This document shows, piece by piece, positions 15,359 through 23,411 of a stretch of DNA of 42,172 nucleotides. The position numbers were made by a program, and so were the translations under genes. Source of the stretch: JBLIKP01 sp047635375. GTDB taxonomy: Bacteria > Bacteroidota > Bacteroidia > Sphingobacteriales > Sphingobacteriaceae. Location of the stretch: the NCBI GenBank assembly GCA_047635375.1, contig JBLIKP010000008.1:1-42172 (forward strand), given 5' to 3'. A model generated the notes under the pieces. That model was not told the DNA's origin. It saw only the letters and a program-made list of their open reading frames with translations, and did not search any database. Every line of letters starts with the position of its first letter. Position 1 is the first letter of the stretch.

Positions 15359-17041
15359 ATGAAACAGATAATTGAATGCGTGCCTAATTTTTCTGAAGGC
15401 CGTGATTTAAACGTTATAAAACAAATCACCAACGAAATCGAAACCGTAGATGGCGTGAAGCTGCTGGATGTAGATCCAGGGAAGGCGACAAACCGTACGG
15501 TGGTAACTTTTGTGGGTGAGCCTGAAGCAGCGATCGAAGCGGCTTTCTTGGCCATCAAAAAAGCCTCCGAGCTTATTGATATGAGCAAACATTCTGGTGA
15601 ACACCCAAGAATGGGCGCGACTGATGTTTGTCCGCTTATCCCTGTAGCAAATATCTCTATGGAGGAAGTTGCCGAATACGCACACAAACTTGGCAAGCGT
15701 GTAGGTCGTGAATTGAATATCCCAGGGTATTTCTACGAAAGTGCTGCTACCAAGCCTGAGCGTAAAAACTTAGCCACCGTGCGTGCTGGGGAATATGAGG
15801 GGATGGAGAAAAAGGTTCAAGACCCAAATTGGAAGCCAGATTTCGGGCCGGCGAAGTTCAATGCAAAAACCGGTGTTACCGGGATTTCGGCGCGGGATTT
15901 TTTAATCGCGTACAATGTAAATCTTAATACAACTTCTACTCGTCGTGCGAATTCCATCGCCTTCGATATCCGTGAAAACGGAAGGGTAAAACGTACGGGT
16001 GATCCTGTGACGGGTGAAATCGTGACCGACGAAAAAGGAAATCCTGTCCGCATTCCAGGGACGTTAAAAGGCGTGAAAGCCATCGGTTGGTACATTGAGG
16101 AGTATGGCGTATGTCAGATTTCAATGAACATCACCGATTTCAAAGCGACGCCTTTCCATGTGGCTTACGAAGAAACGTTCAACAAATCGCTTGAGCGCGG
16201 ATTGCGTGTGACGGGTTCTGAGCTTGTGGGCTTGGTACCGAAATCTGCGATGATTGAAGCGGGAAAATATTTCTTGAAGAAGCAGGAGCGCTCAGTGGGT
16301 GTGAGTGAAGAAGAGCTTATCAAAATTGCGATTAGAAGCATGGGCCTTGACGAGTTGGCACCTTTTGATCCTAAGAAAAAAATTATTGAATACATGCTTG
16401 ACGAAGAGTCGAGTAATTTGGTTGATATGACGGTTAAGGCTTTCGCCGATGAGACCGCGTCAGAATCGCCTGCGCCAGGTGGAGGGTCAATTGCCGCATA
16501 TGCAGGAGTGCTTGGAGCATCGTTGGGGACAATGGTAGCTAACCTAAGTTCGCATAAGCGCGGATGGGACGATAAATGGGAATACTACAGCGATTGGGCC
16601 GAAAAAGGACAAGACCTAAAAGACCAATTGTTGTTCTTGGTTGATGAAGATACACAGGCATTCAATAAAATCATGGAAGCCTTTAGGTTGCCTAACAGCA
16701 ACGATGCCGAAAAAGCTGAGCGAAGTGAAGCCATTCAAGAAGCCACAAAATATGCGATTGAAATTCCCTTCAAGGTGATGGAGGTTTCGTTCAATACTTT
16801 TGATATGTTGGAAGCCATGGCAAAGGACGGATTGAAAGCCTCAATCAGCGATGCTGGTGTGGGTGCGCTGTGTATTCTAACGGCGATTAAAGGAGCATTC
16901 TTAAATGTGAAAATTAATCTGGGCGGACTAAAAGACCAAACCTTTAAAACCCAAATTTTAGAAAAGGGAAATAAAATGGTTGCCGAAGCTCAAAAACGTG
17001 AAGCGAAAATCCTTGAGATTGTAGAAGCGAAGATTGGGTAA
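15359..17041 (+). CDS. ftcD: Bifunctional glutamate formimidoyltransferase / formimidoyl-THF cyclodeaminase
   Basis: 560 aa. The N-terminal formiminotransferase domain (about 1-325; opens KQIIECVPNFSEGRDL, with HSGEHPRMGATDVCPLIPV carrying the catalytic His) moves the formimino group from formiminoglutamate to tetrahydrofolate. The C-terminal cyclodeaminase (about 350-560; FADETASESPAPGGGSIAAY) releases ammonia and yields 5,10-methenyl-THF. The fused form is the vertebrate-like arrangement and is common in Bacteroidota. It completes the step after HutI and feeds one-carbon units that purine synthesis uses, which fits the purK/purE neighbourhood. It ends in a clear hairpin terminator at 17063-17100. 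Confidence 0.96.
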   Translation: MKQIIECVPNFSEGRDLNVIKQITNEIETVDGVKLLDVDPGKATNRTVVTFVGEPEAAIEAAFLAIKKASELIDMSKHSGEHPRMGATDVCPLIPVANISMEEVAEYAHKLGKRVGRELNIPGYFYESAATKPERKNLATVRAGEYEGMEKKVQDPNWKPDFGPAKFNAKTGVTGISARDFLIAYNVNLNTTSTRRANSIAFDIRENGRVKRTGDPVTGEIVTDEKGNPVRIPGTLKGVKAIGWYIEEYGVCQISMNITDFKATPFHVAYEETFNKSLERGLRVTGSELVGLVPKSAMIEAGKYFLKKQERSVGVSEEELIKIAIRSMGLDELAPFDPKKKIIEYMLDEESSNLVDMTVKAFADETASESPAPGGGSIAAYAGVLGASLGTMVANLSSHKRGWDDKWEYYSDWAEKGQDLKDQLLFLVDEDTQAFNKIMEAFRLPNSNDAEKAERSEAIQEATKYAIEIPFKVMEVSFNTFDMLEAMAKDGLKASISDAGVGALCILTAIKGAFLNVKINLGGLKDQTFKTQILEKGNKMVAEAQKREAKILEIVEAKIG

Positions 17042-17062
17042 TTCCGTTTTAATAAATAATAT

Positions 17063-17100
17063 TCCCCCTTTGGTGTTGAATCGCTGGAGGGGGATTTTTT
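17063..17100 (+). terminator. Rho-independent terminator after ftcD
   Basis: TCCCCCT (17063-17069) pairs with AGGGGGA (17088-17094), extended inward by two T-G wobble pairs, followed directly by TTTTTT (17095-17100). It begins 21 bases after the ftcD stop and marks the end of the long rightward unit. Confidence 0.85.
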
Positions 17101-17104
17101 ATTT

Positions 17105-17309
17105 TCAAGCCAAGAAGCTTTCAAGCAGTTATTCATTCAAGCAGGATAATAAAGTTGATCACCTAAAATAAAATCATTTTACAACCCTTCGTGGACCTTC
17201 GCGCCTTCTTCTTTTCTTCGCGGTTAAAACGGACGGAGTATAATTAAAAACGCTTACCTAAATCTTCCCAAATCAAAAGGATCGACCGCCTAAAAACTTC
17301 TTGGCTTGA
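17105..17309. repeat. Small inverted-repeat-bounded intergenic element
   Basis: A perfect 13-bp inverted repeat, TCAAGCCAAGAAG at 17105-17117 and CTTCTTGGCTTGA at 17297-17309, bounds 205 bases without a gene. Inside are three copies of TTCAAGC at exact 16-base spacing (17104, 17120, 17136; the latter two extend to TTCAAGCAG) and a TTCGTGG/TTCGCG/TTCGCGG-rich run at 17189-17223. No coding frame is supported. It lies between the ftcD and efp terminators. Possibly a miniature inverted-repeat (MITE-like) element or other dispersed repeat; no target-site duplication is evident. Confidence 0.5.
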
Positions 17310-17321
17310 TAGCTTAATCTC

Positions 17322-17356
17322 AAAAAAAAATCCTCGATTTAATAAAAAACCGAGGA
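17322..17356 (-). terminator. Rho-independent terminator after efp
   Basis: On the minus strand TCCTCG (17356-17351) pairs with CGAGGA (17336-17331) across a 14-base AT-rich loop, followed by nine T (17330-17322). It lies 25 bases beyond the efp stop and ends the leftward lpx-efp gene run. Confidence 0.85.
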
Positions 17357-17380
17357 CTCATTATCTTAAAAAAGATTATT

Positions 17381-17944
17381 CTATTTCTTTACACGCTCAA
17401 CATACTCTCCAGTGCGCGTGTCGATTTTTATTCTGTCGTCGCTGTTCACGAAAAGAGGAACTCTTACCTCAGCTCCTGTTTCTACCGTGGCTGGTTTAAG
17501 TGAGTTTGTAGCGGTGTCGCCTTTAATTCCAGGCTCTGTATAGGTAATGTCAAGCTCAACAAATGTTGGAGCTTCTCCCATAATGGCTTCATCTTCACCG
17601 AAGTGAATTTTTACCTGCATGCTCTCCTGAATAAACTTAGCCGCCTCACCAAAAAGTGTTTTAGGAATAGGAATTTGATCGAATGTCTCGTTGTTCATGC
17701 ATACAAAGTTGTCGCCTTCTTCGTACAGGTATTGAAATTCGCGGATTTCAACTCTTGAAACATCAACATTTTCACCAGAACGGAACCTAGCTTCTACAGA
17801 TTTTCCAGTTTCGATGTTCTTCATTTTACATTGGTAAAATGCGCCACCTTTACCGGGCATTGTATGTTGCCATCCCACAACTGTACAAAGTTGTCCGTTG
17901 TGCTTTATTATTGATCCTATTCTTACGTCTTGGGTAGTTGCCAT
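17381..17944 (-). CDS. efp: Translation elongation factor P
   Basis: 187 aa. EF-P relieves ribosomes stalled at polyproline stretches. Domain I (KOW-like) holds the tip loop MPGKGGAF with the conserved Lys32, the residue modified in many bacteria. Two OB domains follow, with EARFRSGENVDVSRVE and the C-terminal signature DRIKIDTRTGEYVERVKK. Length and all hallmark blocks are normal. No modification enzyme (EpmA/EarP/YmfI-like) is in the window, so the state of Lys32 cannot be judged. It is 43 bases downstream of the ABC ATPase gene and followed by its own terminator. Confidence 0.98.
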   Translation of the reverse strand: MATTQDVRIGSIIKHNGQLCTVVGWQHTMPGKGGAFYQCKMKNIETGKSVEARFRSGENVDVSRVEIREFQYLYEEGDNFVCMNNETFDQIPIPKTLFGEAAKFIQESMQVKIHFGEDEAIMGEAPTFVELDITYTEPGIKGDTATNSLKPATVETGAEVRVPLFVNSDDRIKIDTRTGEYVERVKK

Positions 17945-17987
17945 TGCTCTTGTATTATTTTATTATTTCAAATATAACGGATTTTGC

Positions 17988-18617
17988 TTAACCTTTACCC
18001 GTTTTAAACTCTTCAATATGAATAAACTGGTCGCAGTTATCGTATTCTGACGCTTGATTGCTGCCAATTAAAATTAATTTATTTCCTGAATAATTCTTGA
18101 TTAACCCTTTGTACCACTGTATTCCCTCTTCATCTAAATTGATGGTAGGCTCGTCGATAAGTAGGATGGAGGTTTCCGCTAAAAGCGCCATGACCAGTTT
18201 AACCCGTTGTTTCATGCCAGAGGAAAAATTCTTTAACAGCTTATTCCTGTGCTTTTCTAAACCCATTAATTGAGGGACTTTTTGCACGTTTAATCCGCCA
18301 CTTAATGGCTTAAAGCTGAAATGAAACTCCAAGGCTTCAATTAAGGTGTATTCGTCAATCAAGTCAATGTAGGGCGCAGCCATACTCACTTCTTTGTACA
18401 CCTGGTCGATAGGGATTTCTTTGTTGTTTTCAAGGAAGGCGATTTTTCCTTCGCTGGGAGTGAGTGATCCTGAAATGACTTTCAAGAATGTGCTTTTTCC
18501 GGTTCCGTTGCCTCCAAGAATAGCGTAGGCGTTTCCTGCTAGAAATTCAGTGTTTACTCCGCGGAAAATCCATTCTTTATTGAACCTACGGCCAATGTTG
18601 TCAAGAACGATCTTCAT
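17988..18617 (-). CDS. ABC transporter ATP-binding protein (stand-alone ATPase)
   Basis: 209 aa. One ABC ATPase domain with Walker A GGNGTGKST (35-43), signature FSSGMKQR (131-138), Walker B ILLIDEPT (151-158) and the following D-loop (NLDEEG). It resembles small exporter ATPases of the CcmA/YhbG-like class. No permease gene is adjacent, so the membrane partner must lie elsewhere. It sits 8 bases after lpxA and before efp, in the lipid A gene run, an order I recognise from other Bacteroidota. Involvement in moving lipids or envelope components is context inference only. Confidence 0.9.
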   Translation of the reverse strand: MKIVLDNIGRRFNKEWIFRGVNTEFLAGNAYAILGGNGTGKSTFLKVISGSLTPSEGKIAFLENNKEIPIDQVYKEVSMAAPYIDLIDEYTLIEALEFHFSFKPLSGGLNVQKVPQLMGLEKHRNKLLKNFSSGMKQRVKLVMALLAETSILLIDEPTINLDEEGIQWYKGLIKNYSGNKLILIGSNQASEYDNCDQFIHIEEFKTGKG

Positions 18618-18625
18618 AATTTTTT

Positions 18626-19405
18626 TTAATTAAAATACCCTTTCATGATACCACGGTTCGACTGGCGGATGAAGCTTAGGATTAAATCCCTCTCTTCGGT
18701 CGCAGGAAGCTCAGTTTCGATGATTTGTACCGCTTGAGAGTTATTGTACCCTTTTAGGTACATGTGGCGGTAAATGTCTTGAATGGAGTTGATTTGATCG
18801 GCAGTAAATCCTCTTCGGCGCAAGCCAACAGAATTCACACCCACATAAGATAACGGCTCACGACCACCTTTTGTGAAAGGAGGGACATCTTTTCTTACCA
18901 AGGATCCCCCAGAAATCATCACATGTGCTCCAATATTCACGAATTGATGCACGGCTGAAAGTCCGCCAATAATCGCATGGTCTCCTATGGTAATGTGCCC
19001 AGCAAGGTTAACCGCATTGGCCAAAATACAATTGTCACCAACAACGCAATCGTGGGCCACATGCACGTAGGCCATAAGCAGACAGTTGTTGCCTACTCGT
19101 GTTTCCTGACGATCTTTAGTGCCTTTGTTTATAGTCACACACTCGCGAATGGTAGTGTTGTCACCGATGATAGTTAATGTTTTCTCTCCACCGAATTTCA
19201 GATCCTGTGGAACCGCGGAAATTACTGCTCCTGGGAAAATTCGAACATTTTTCCCAATACGCGCGCCTTCCATAATGGCTACGTGCGAACCAATCCAGGT
19301 CCCCTCGCCAATTTCGACGTCTTTGTTAATGGTAACAAAGGGTTCGATTACAACATTGTCGGCTATTTTAGCATCTGGATGGACGAAGGCTAGTGGCTGG
19401 TTCAT
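18626..19405 (-). CDS. lpxA: UDP-N-acetylglucosamine acyltransferase LpxA
   Basis: 259 aa. First step of lipid A synthesis: transfer of a 3-hydroxyacyl chain from ACP to UDP-GlcNAc. Left-handed beta-helix of hexapeptide repeats from about residue 5 to 185 (VHPDAKIADNVVIEPFVTIN...), catalytic-His region AYVHVAHDCVVGDNCILAN, and conserved GLRRRGFTADQINSIQDIYR in the C-terminal helical domain. Trimeric and cytoplasmic. Lies 27 bases after the lpxC-fabZ fusion and just before the ABC ATPase. Confidence 0.97.
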   Translation of the reverse strand: MNQPLAFVHPDAKIADNVVIEPFVTINKDVEIGEGTWIGSHVAIMEGARIGKNVRIFPGAVISAVPQDLKFGGEKTLTIIGDNTTIRECVTINKGTKDRQETRVGNNCLLMAYVHVAHDCVVGDNCILANAVNLAGHITIGDHAIIGGLSAVHQFVNIGAHVMISGGSLVRKDVPPFTKGGREPLSYVGVNSVGLRRRGFTADQINSIQDIYRHMYLKGYNNSQAVQIIETELPATEERDLILSFIRQSNRGIMKGYFN

Positions 19406-19432
19406 TGGAGTAGGTGTTTTTGGGTCGGAGAA

Positions 19433-20827
19433 TTATTGTTTTTTAGCGATTTGAGCCATTAGCTCAGCTTCAGCAACGATTTTATTTCCAACCATTGCAG
19501 TAGCTTTCATTTGGCAAATCCCTCTTCGCACGGGTGCGATAAGTTCACATTTAAAGATTAACGTATCCCCAGGGATAACTTTGTCTTTAAATTTAGCTTT
19601 ATCAATTTTCATGAAGTAGGTCTCGTAATTTTCAGGATCTTCAACCTGGCTCAATACAAGAACACCACCCGTTTGTGCCATGGCTTCAATTTGAAGTACT
19701 CCCGGCATAATTGGGTTTCCAGGGAAATGACCCTTGAAAAACTCTTCATTTATGGTGACATTTTTCACGCCAACAACGTGGTTTTTTCCTAATTCAATAA
19801 TTTTGTCGATCAATAAAAAAGGCTGACGGTGAGGGAGTAGGCGGTGAATGTCGTTAATATCGTATAAAGGCTTTACCGTTGGGTCGTAAGTTTGAATTTT
19901 CTTCTTTGCCTTTTCTTTTTTGATTAAGGATTTTATTTTTCTTGCAAACTCAACATTGGCCTTGTGACCTGGTCGTGCGGCCATGAAATGTCCTTTTAAT
20001 GGAACGCCTACTAAGGCTAAATCACCAATTACGTCAAGTAATTTATGTCGTGCTGGCTCATTTTGATGACGAAGCTCTACATTGTTAAGAATCCCTTCTT
20101 TTCGTACTTCAATACGTTCTTTGTTGAACAACTTAGCCAAATGATCTAATTCGTCATCTTTTACCAATCGGTCTACAATTACAATGGCGTTATTTAGGTC
20201 ACCGCCTTTAATAAGGTTGTGCTCTAATAACATTTCCAGCTCATGAAGGAAACAGAAGGTGCGGCAAGAAGCTATTTCTTTTTTGAATTCGTTGATGTGC
20301 GAAATGCTTGCATGCTGACTTCCCAAAACTGGTGAATTGTAATCTACCATCACAGTAAATCTAAACCCGTCAAGGGGCATGGCTACCATCTCTACGCTTC
20401 TGTCTTCTTCACTGTAGTGAATGTTGGCAGGTATGGTAAAATATTCTCTATCGGCTTTTTGTTCAAGTAAACCGGTTTTTTCAAGGGCATCAACAAATTG
20501 AATTGACGAACCATCCATGATGGGAGTTTCTGGTCCGTCTATCTCAATAAGTACGTTGTCAATCTGCAATCCAGCTAGTGCTGCTAGTACGTGCTCTACC
20601 GTTTGAACTACTCCGCCATTTTGCTCGAGGGTGGTTCCACGACTGGTGTCGGTTACGTTATCTACATCTGCATCAATGATTGGTTTGCCTTCTAGGTCTA
20701 TACGTTGGAATTTAAAACCGTGATTTTCTGGTGCAGGGTTGAAAGTTAGATTTACTTTCTCTCCCGTATGTAATCCAACACCTGAAACTGTTACAGGCGC
20801 TTTAATGGTGTGTTGCTTAACGTTCAT
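19433..20827 (-). CDS. LpxC-FabZ fusion: UDP-3-O-acyl-GlcNAc deacetylase / 3-hydroxyacyl-ACP dehydratase
   Basis: 464 aa, two enzymes in one chain. Residues ~1-310 are LpxC, the committed zinc deacetylase of lipid A synthesis: TVEHVLAALAGLQIDNVLIE with a zinc His, DGSSIQFVDAL, and RHKLLDVIGDLALVG with the HxxxD zinc ligands. Residues ~315-464 are FabZ: HRLLPHRQPFLLIDKI, then GHFPGNPIMPGVLQIEAMAQ with the catalytic His. The fusion is well known in Bacteroidota and couples the 3-hydroxyacyl-ACP pool between fatty acid elongation and lipid A. It lies 6 bases after lpxD. Confidence 0.97.
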   Translation of the reverse strand: MNVKQHTIKAPVTVSGVGLHTGEKVNLTFNPAPENHGFKFQRIDLEGKPIIDADVDNVTDTSRGTTLEQNGGVVQTVEHVLAALAGLQIDNVLIEIDGPETPIMDGSSIQFVDALEKTGLLEQKADREYFTIPANIHYSEEDRSVEMVAMPLDGFRFTVMVDYNSPVLGSQHASISHINEFKKEIASCRTFCFLHELEMLLEHNLIKGGDLNNAIVIVDRLVKDDELDHLAKLFNKERIEVRKEGILNNVELRHQNEPARHKLLDVIGDLALVGVPLKGHFMAARPGHKANVEFARKIKSLIKKEKAKKKIQTYDPTVKPLYDINDIHRLLPHRQPFLLIDKIIELGKNHVVGVKNVTINEEFFKGHFPGNPIMPGVLQIEAMAQTGGVLVLSQVEDPENYETYFMKIDKAKFKDKVIPGDTLIFKCELIAPVRRGICQMKATAMVGNKIVAEAELMAQIAKKQ

Positions 20828-20833
20828 GGATTG

Positions 20834-21877
20834 TTAAAAGGTAGTTTGTTTAAGATCTCTCACAAGTTGTTCAAGTTCTTCTAATTTTTTCTCAAGTTCT
20901 GGAAGTCGGCGATATACAGCATGTGATCTTAGTGAATCGCGGAAATGCGTTGCTGGACTTCCATTCCAAGGTTTATTTTCTTCTTTAATTGATTTGGCTA
21001 CACCTGATTGCGAATTGATTTTAGACCCATCAGCAATGGTGATGTGCCCAACGATTCCTACTTGTCCGCCTATCACGCAGTTTTTCCCAATTTTGGTGCT
21101 TCCTGAAACGCCCGCCTGAGATGCGATAACGGTGTTTTCACCGATTTCAACATTATGTGCGATTTGGATAAGGTTGTCAAGTTTCACCCCTTTTCGGATG
21201 ATGGTTGAGCCAAGAGTTGCTCGGTCAATGGTTGTGTTTGCACCGATTTCCACATTATCTTCAATGATAACATTTCCAATCTGACTCACTTTGTTGTACG
21301 ATCCATCAGCGTTCGGCGCGAAGCCAAAACCGTCAGACCCAATGATTGAGCCACTATGAAGCATGCAGTCTTTCCCAATATGACATTGGGTATAAACGTT
21401 CACTCCCGCGTATAGGATGGTGTTGTCACCAAGGGTCACATGGTCACCGATTACTACGTTGGGATGAATTTTTACATTTTCACCGATTTTACAATTGTTT
21501 CCGATTACCGCAAAAGCGCCAAGGTATAGTCCGTTGCCGTAGGTTGAGCCTTCTCCAATGTGGGAGTTTTTCTCAATACCTGATTTATTAGTGACTACTT
21601 GATTATAAAATTCGAGGATTTTTGCGAATGACTGGTAGGCATCTTCCACGCGGATAAGCGTGCATGAAAGCGGTTTTTCCGGAATAAAATCATTACTTAC
21701 AATGACAGCAGTTGCCTTTGTGGTGTAAATAAAGTTTTGATATTTTGGGTTCGCCAAAAAAGTCAGGGAGCCGGCTTTCCCTTCTTCAATCTTAGAAATA
21801 GTGAATAGTTTCCCATCCACATTTCCTTCTATCGTACCGTTAATTAGCTCACTTACTTGTCCAACCGTAAATTCCAT
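20834..21877 (-). CDS. lpxD: UDP-3-O-(3-hydroxyacyl)glucosamine N-acyltransferase LpxD
   Basis: 347 aa from the ATG at 21875-21877. The frame extends two codons further to a TTG (21883), but MEFTVGQVSELING is the expected LpxD N-terminus. LpxD adds the second 3-hydroxyacyl chain to UDP-acyl-GlcN. An N-terminal uridine-binding domain (about 1-100) precedes the hexapeptide beta-helix (about 105-310), with catalytic-His block NLIQIAHNVEIGENTVIASQ and DGFGFAPNADGSYNKVSQIG. The C-terminal coiled segment (PELEKKLEELEQLVRDLKQ) assembles the trimer. First gene of the lpxD-lpxC/fabZ-lpxA-ABC-efp series, with a -7-like element upstream. Confidence 0.97.
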   Translation of the reverse strand: MEFTVGQVSELINGTIEGNVDGKLFTISKIEEGKAGSLTFLANPKYQNFIYTTKATAVIVSNDFIPEKPLSCTLIRVEDAYQSFAKILEFYNQVVTNKSGIEKNSHIGEGSTYGNGLYLGAFAVIGNNCKIGENVKIHPNVVIGDHVTLGDNTILYAGVNVYTQCHIGKDCMLHSGSIIGSDGFGFAPNADGSYNKVSQIGNVIIEDNVEIGANTTIDRATLGSTIIRKGVKLDNLIQIAHNVEIGENTVIASQAGVSGSTKIGKNCVIGGQVGIVGHITIADGSKINSQSGVAKSIKEENKPWNGSPATHFRDSLRSHAVYRRLPELEKKLEELEQLVRDLKQTTF

Positions 21878-21908
21878 TTGCAACTATTGTTTTACGTAAA
21901 ACTGCAGC

Positions 21909-21916
21909 CAAATGTA
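21909..21916 (-). promoter_or_regulatory. Candidate -7 promoter element for lpx gene run
   Basis: On the minus strand this reads TACATTTG, a perfect TAnnTTTG match, 31 bases before the lpxD ATG. No clear TTG lies 17-23 bases further upstream. It is the only good -7 match in the 105-base gap between lpxD and the HD-domain gene. Confidence 0.45.
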
Positions 21917-21982
21917 CAAAATTATGATTGGAAAGTAGGGAAAATGACAATGCATAATGGTTTTATGCAATCATAGGGTTAA

Positions 21983-23239
21983 TTACTTATTAAGTACCTT
22001 GGGATAGCAGAGGTAATATTTCTCTACGGGAGTGCTTAACATCCTGATGTTTAGGTTGTCTGAAGCTTCTGAAATATCTAAAATCTCACCGTTTTTCATC
22101 ACAATATTTATTCGTTCGGTTTCAATATTGTAAGCATTATTACTCACCGAATTGGTAAAAACGGCATAGTGAACGTCTTCTTTTGTTATTCCTAATTTCT
22201 CAATGGCCAATTTTTCGATTTCGGCGACTCTTCGTTTTGGGAAGGGCTTGTTTGCCAGTTCAATTTTGAAAAGGTTACGGTTAACAATGCACTTGCAAAG
22301 GAAGCTTAAAAGCTTATCGTCGTACTTTGCCCATACCTTGAAGGCAGAAAAAAGGTCGTGATCGTCGAGATCGGAGAAGTGATCAAGGCACTCGGGATTA
22401 TTGCGAAAATCGTCTTCGTTGATTGTTTTGTTGAGAAAATACTTTAGGGCTGGGGAGCCGAAAAGGTCGTTTCCTGAAAGCGCAAGGGTTTTCGCCCTGC
22501 GTAGCACTTTTACCAACATCTGCTCCGCCGAAAGCACAGTTTTGTGCAGGTAAACTTGCCAGTACATCAGCCTACGAGCTACAAGAAATTTCTCAATGCT
22601 GTAAATCCCTTTTTCTTCAATCACCAGCTCATCATCAACTACGGAGATCATTTTCAAAATTCGGTCAAATCCGATGACTCCCTCAGAAACCCCCGTGTAA
22701 AAACTATCCCTATTCAGATAGTCCATGCGGTCCATGTCCAACTGGCCAGAAACCAATTGATGCAGAAAGTTCTTAGAGTACGTGTTTTTAAAGATGGAAA
22801 TAGCCATGGTTAGCCTTCCGCCGAATTCTTTATTCAAATTCTCCATCATTAGGATGGAAATGTCTTCGTGTGAAACTCCATCTATCAGGCATGTTTCAAG
22901 AGCGTGGCTAAACGGCCCATGACCAATGTCGTGAAGTAGGATTGCAATGACTGCCGCTTCTTCCTCTTCTTCGGTAACTTCATGCCCTTTTTGCTTGATG
23001 ATTTCCAAGGCCTGACTCATTAAGTGCATGGCTCCCAATGCGTGATGAAAGCGAGTGTGAAGCGCTCCCGGGTACACAAGATGGGACAGTCCCAACTGCA
23101 TAATATGACGCAATCGCTGGAAATATCGGTGCTCAACAAGGTCAAAGATTATTTCATGAGAAATAGTGATGAAGCCGTAAACCGGATCATTAAAAATCTT
23201 TTTCTTGTTTATTTGTTTTGTAGGAAGCGCGTTGGACAA
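21983..23239 (-). CDS. HD-domain phosphohydrolase (COG1078/dGTPase-like)
   Basis: 418 aa. HD superfamily metal-dependent phosphohydrolase. Ligand segments are ALHTRFHHALGAMHLM (H61 region), ILLHDIGHGPFSH (H103-D104) and QLDMDRMDYLNRDS with the distal Asp. This layout belongs to the COG1078 group, related to SAMHD1/dGTPases; the nucleotide substrate is not defined by sequence. The start codon is TTG (23237-23239): the frame is open upstream as far as an in-frame TAG but offers no ATG or GTG, and the first internal Met (residue 47) would cut into the conserved fold. It is divergent from porX across 172 bases; a TACTTTG -7-like sequence lies at 23263-23269. Confidence 0.9.
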   Translation of the reverse strand: MSNALPTKQINKKKIFNDPVYGFITISHEIIFDLVEHRYFQRLRHIMQLGLSHLVYPGALHTRFHHALGAMHLMSQALEIIKQKGHEVTEEEEEAAVIAILLHDIGHGPFSHALETCLIDGVSHEDISILMMENLNKEFGGRLTMAISIFKNTYSKNFLHQLVSGQLDMDRMDYLNRDSFYTGVSEGVIGFDRILKMISVVDDELVIEEKGIYSIEKFLVARRLMYWQVYLHKTVLSAEQMLVKVLRRAKTLALSGNDLFGSPALKYFLNKTINEDDFRNNPECLDHFSDLDDHDLFSAFKVWAKYDDKLLSFLCKCIVNRNLFKIELANKPFPKRRVAEIEKLAIEKLGITKEDVHYAVFTNSVSNNAYNIETERINIVMKNGEILDISEASDNLNIRMLSTPVEKYYLCYPKVLNK

Positions 23240-23411
23240 ATCGGAGGTTTTATTTACACGTGCAAAGTAACGAATCTTAAAAATAATGTAGGAGGTTGCT
23301 AGAATAAAAATGATATTTTTCTACTTTAAAACCGAGAGCTTATACTAATTTCGATAATGTCTTGTTATGTATAAGTAACTTATTTCAACCACTACAATTT
23401 TAGAAAATACT

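Noticed and set aside
15340..15696. 118-codon minus-strand frame over the start of ftcD
   Set aside because: Shadow of the ftcD N-terminus; no signal peptide, domain or promoter of its own.
17042..17380. Small protein gene in the ftcD-efp gap
   Set aside because: Frames are short and interrupted, with no family-like sequence; the stretch is explained by two terminators and the inverted-repeat element.
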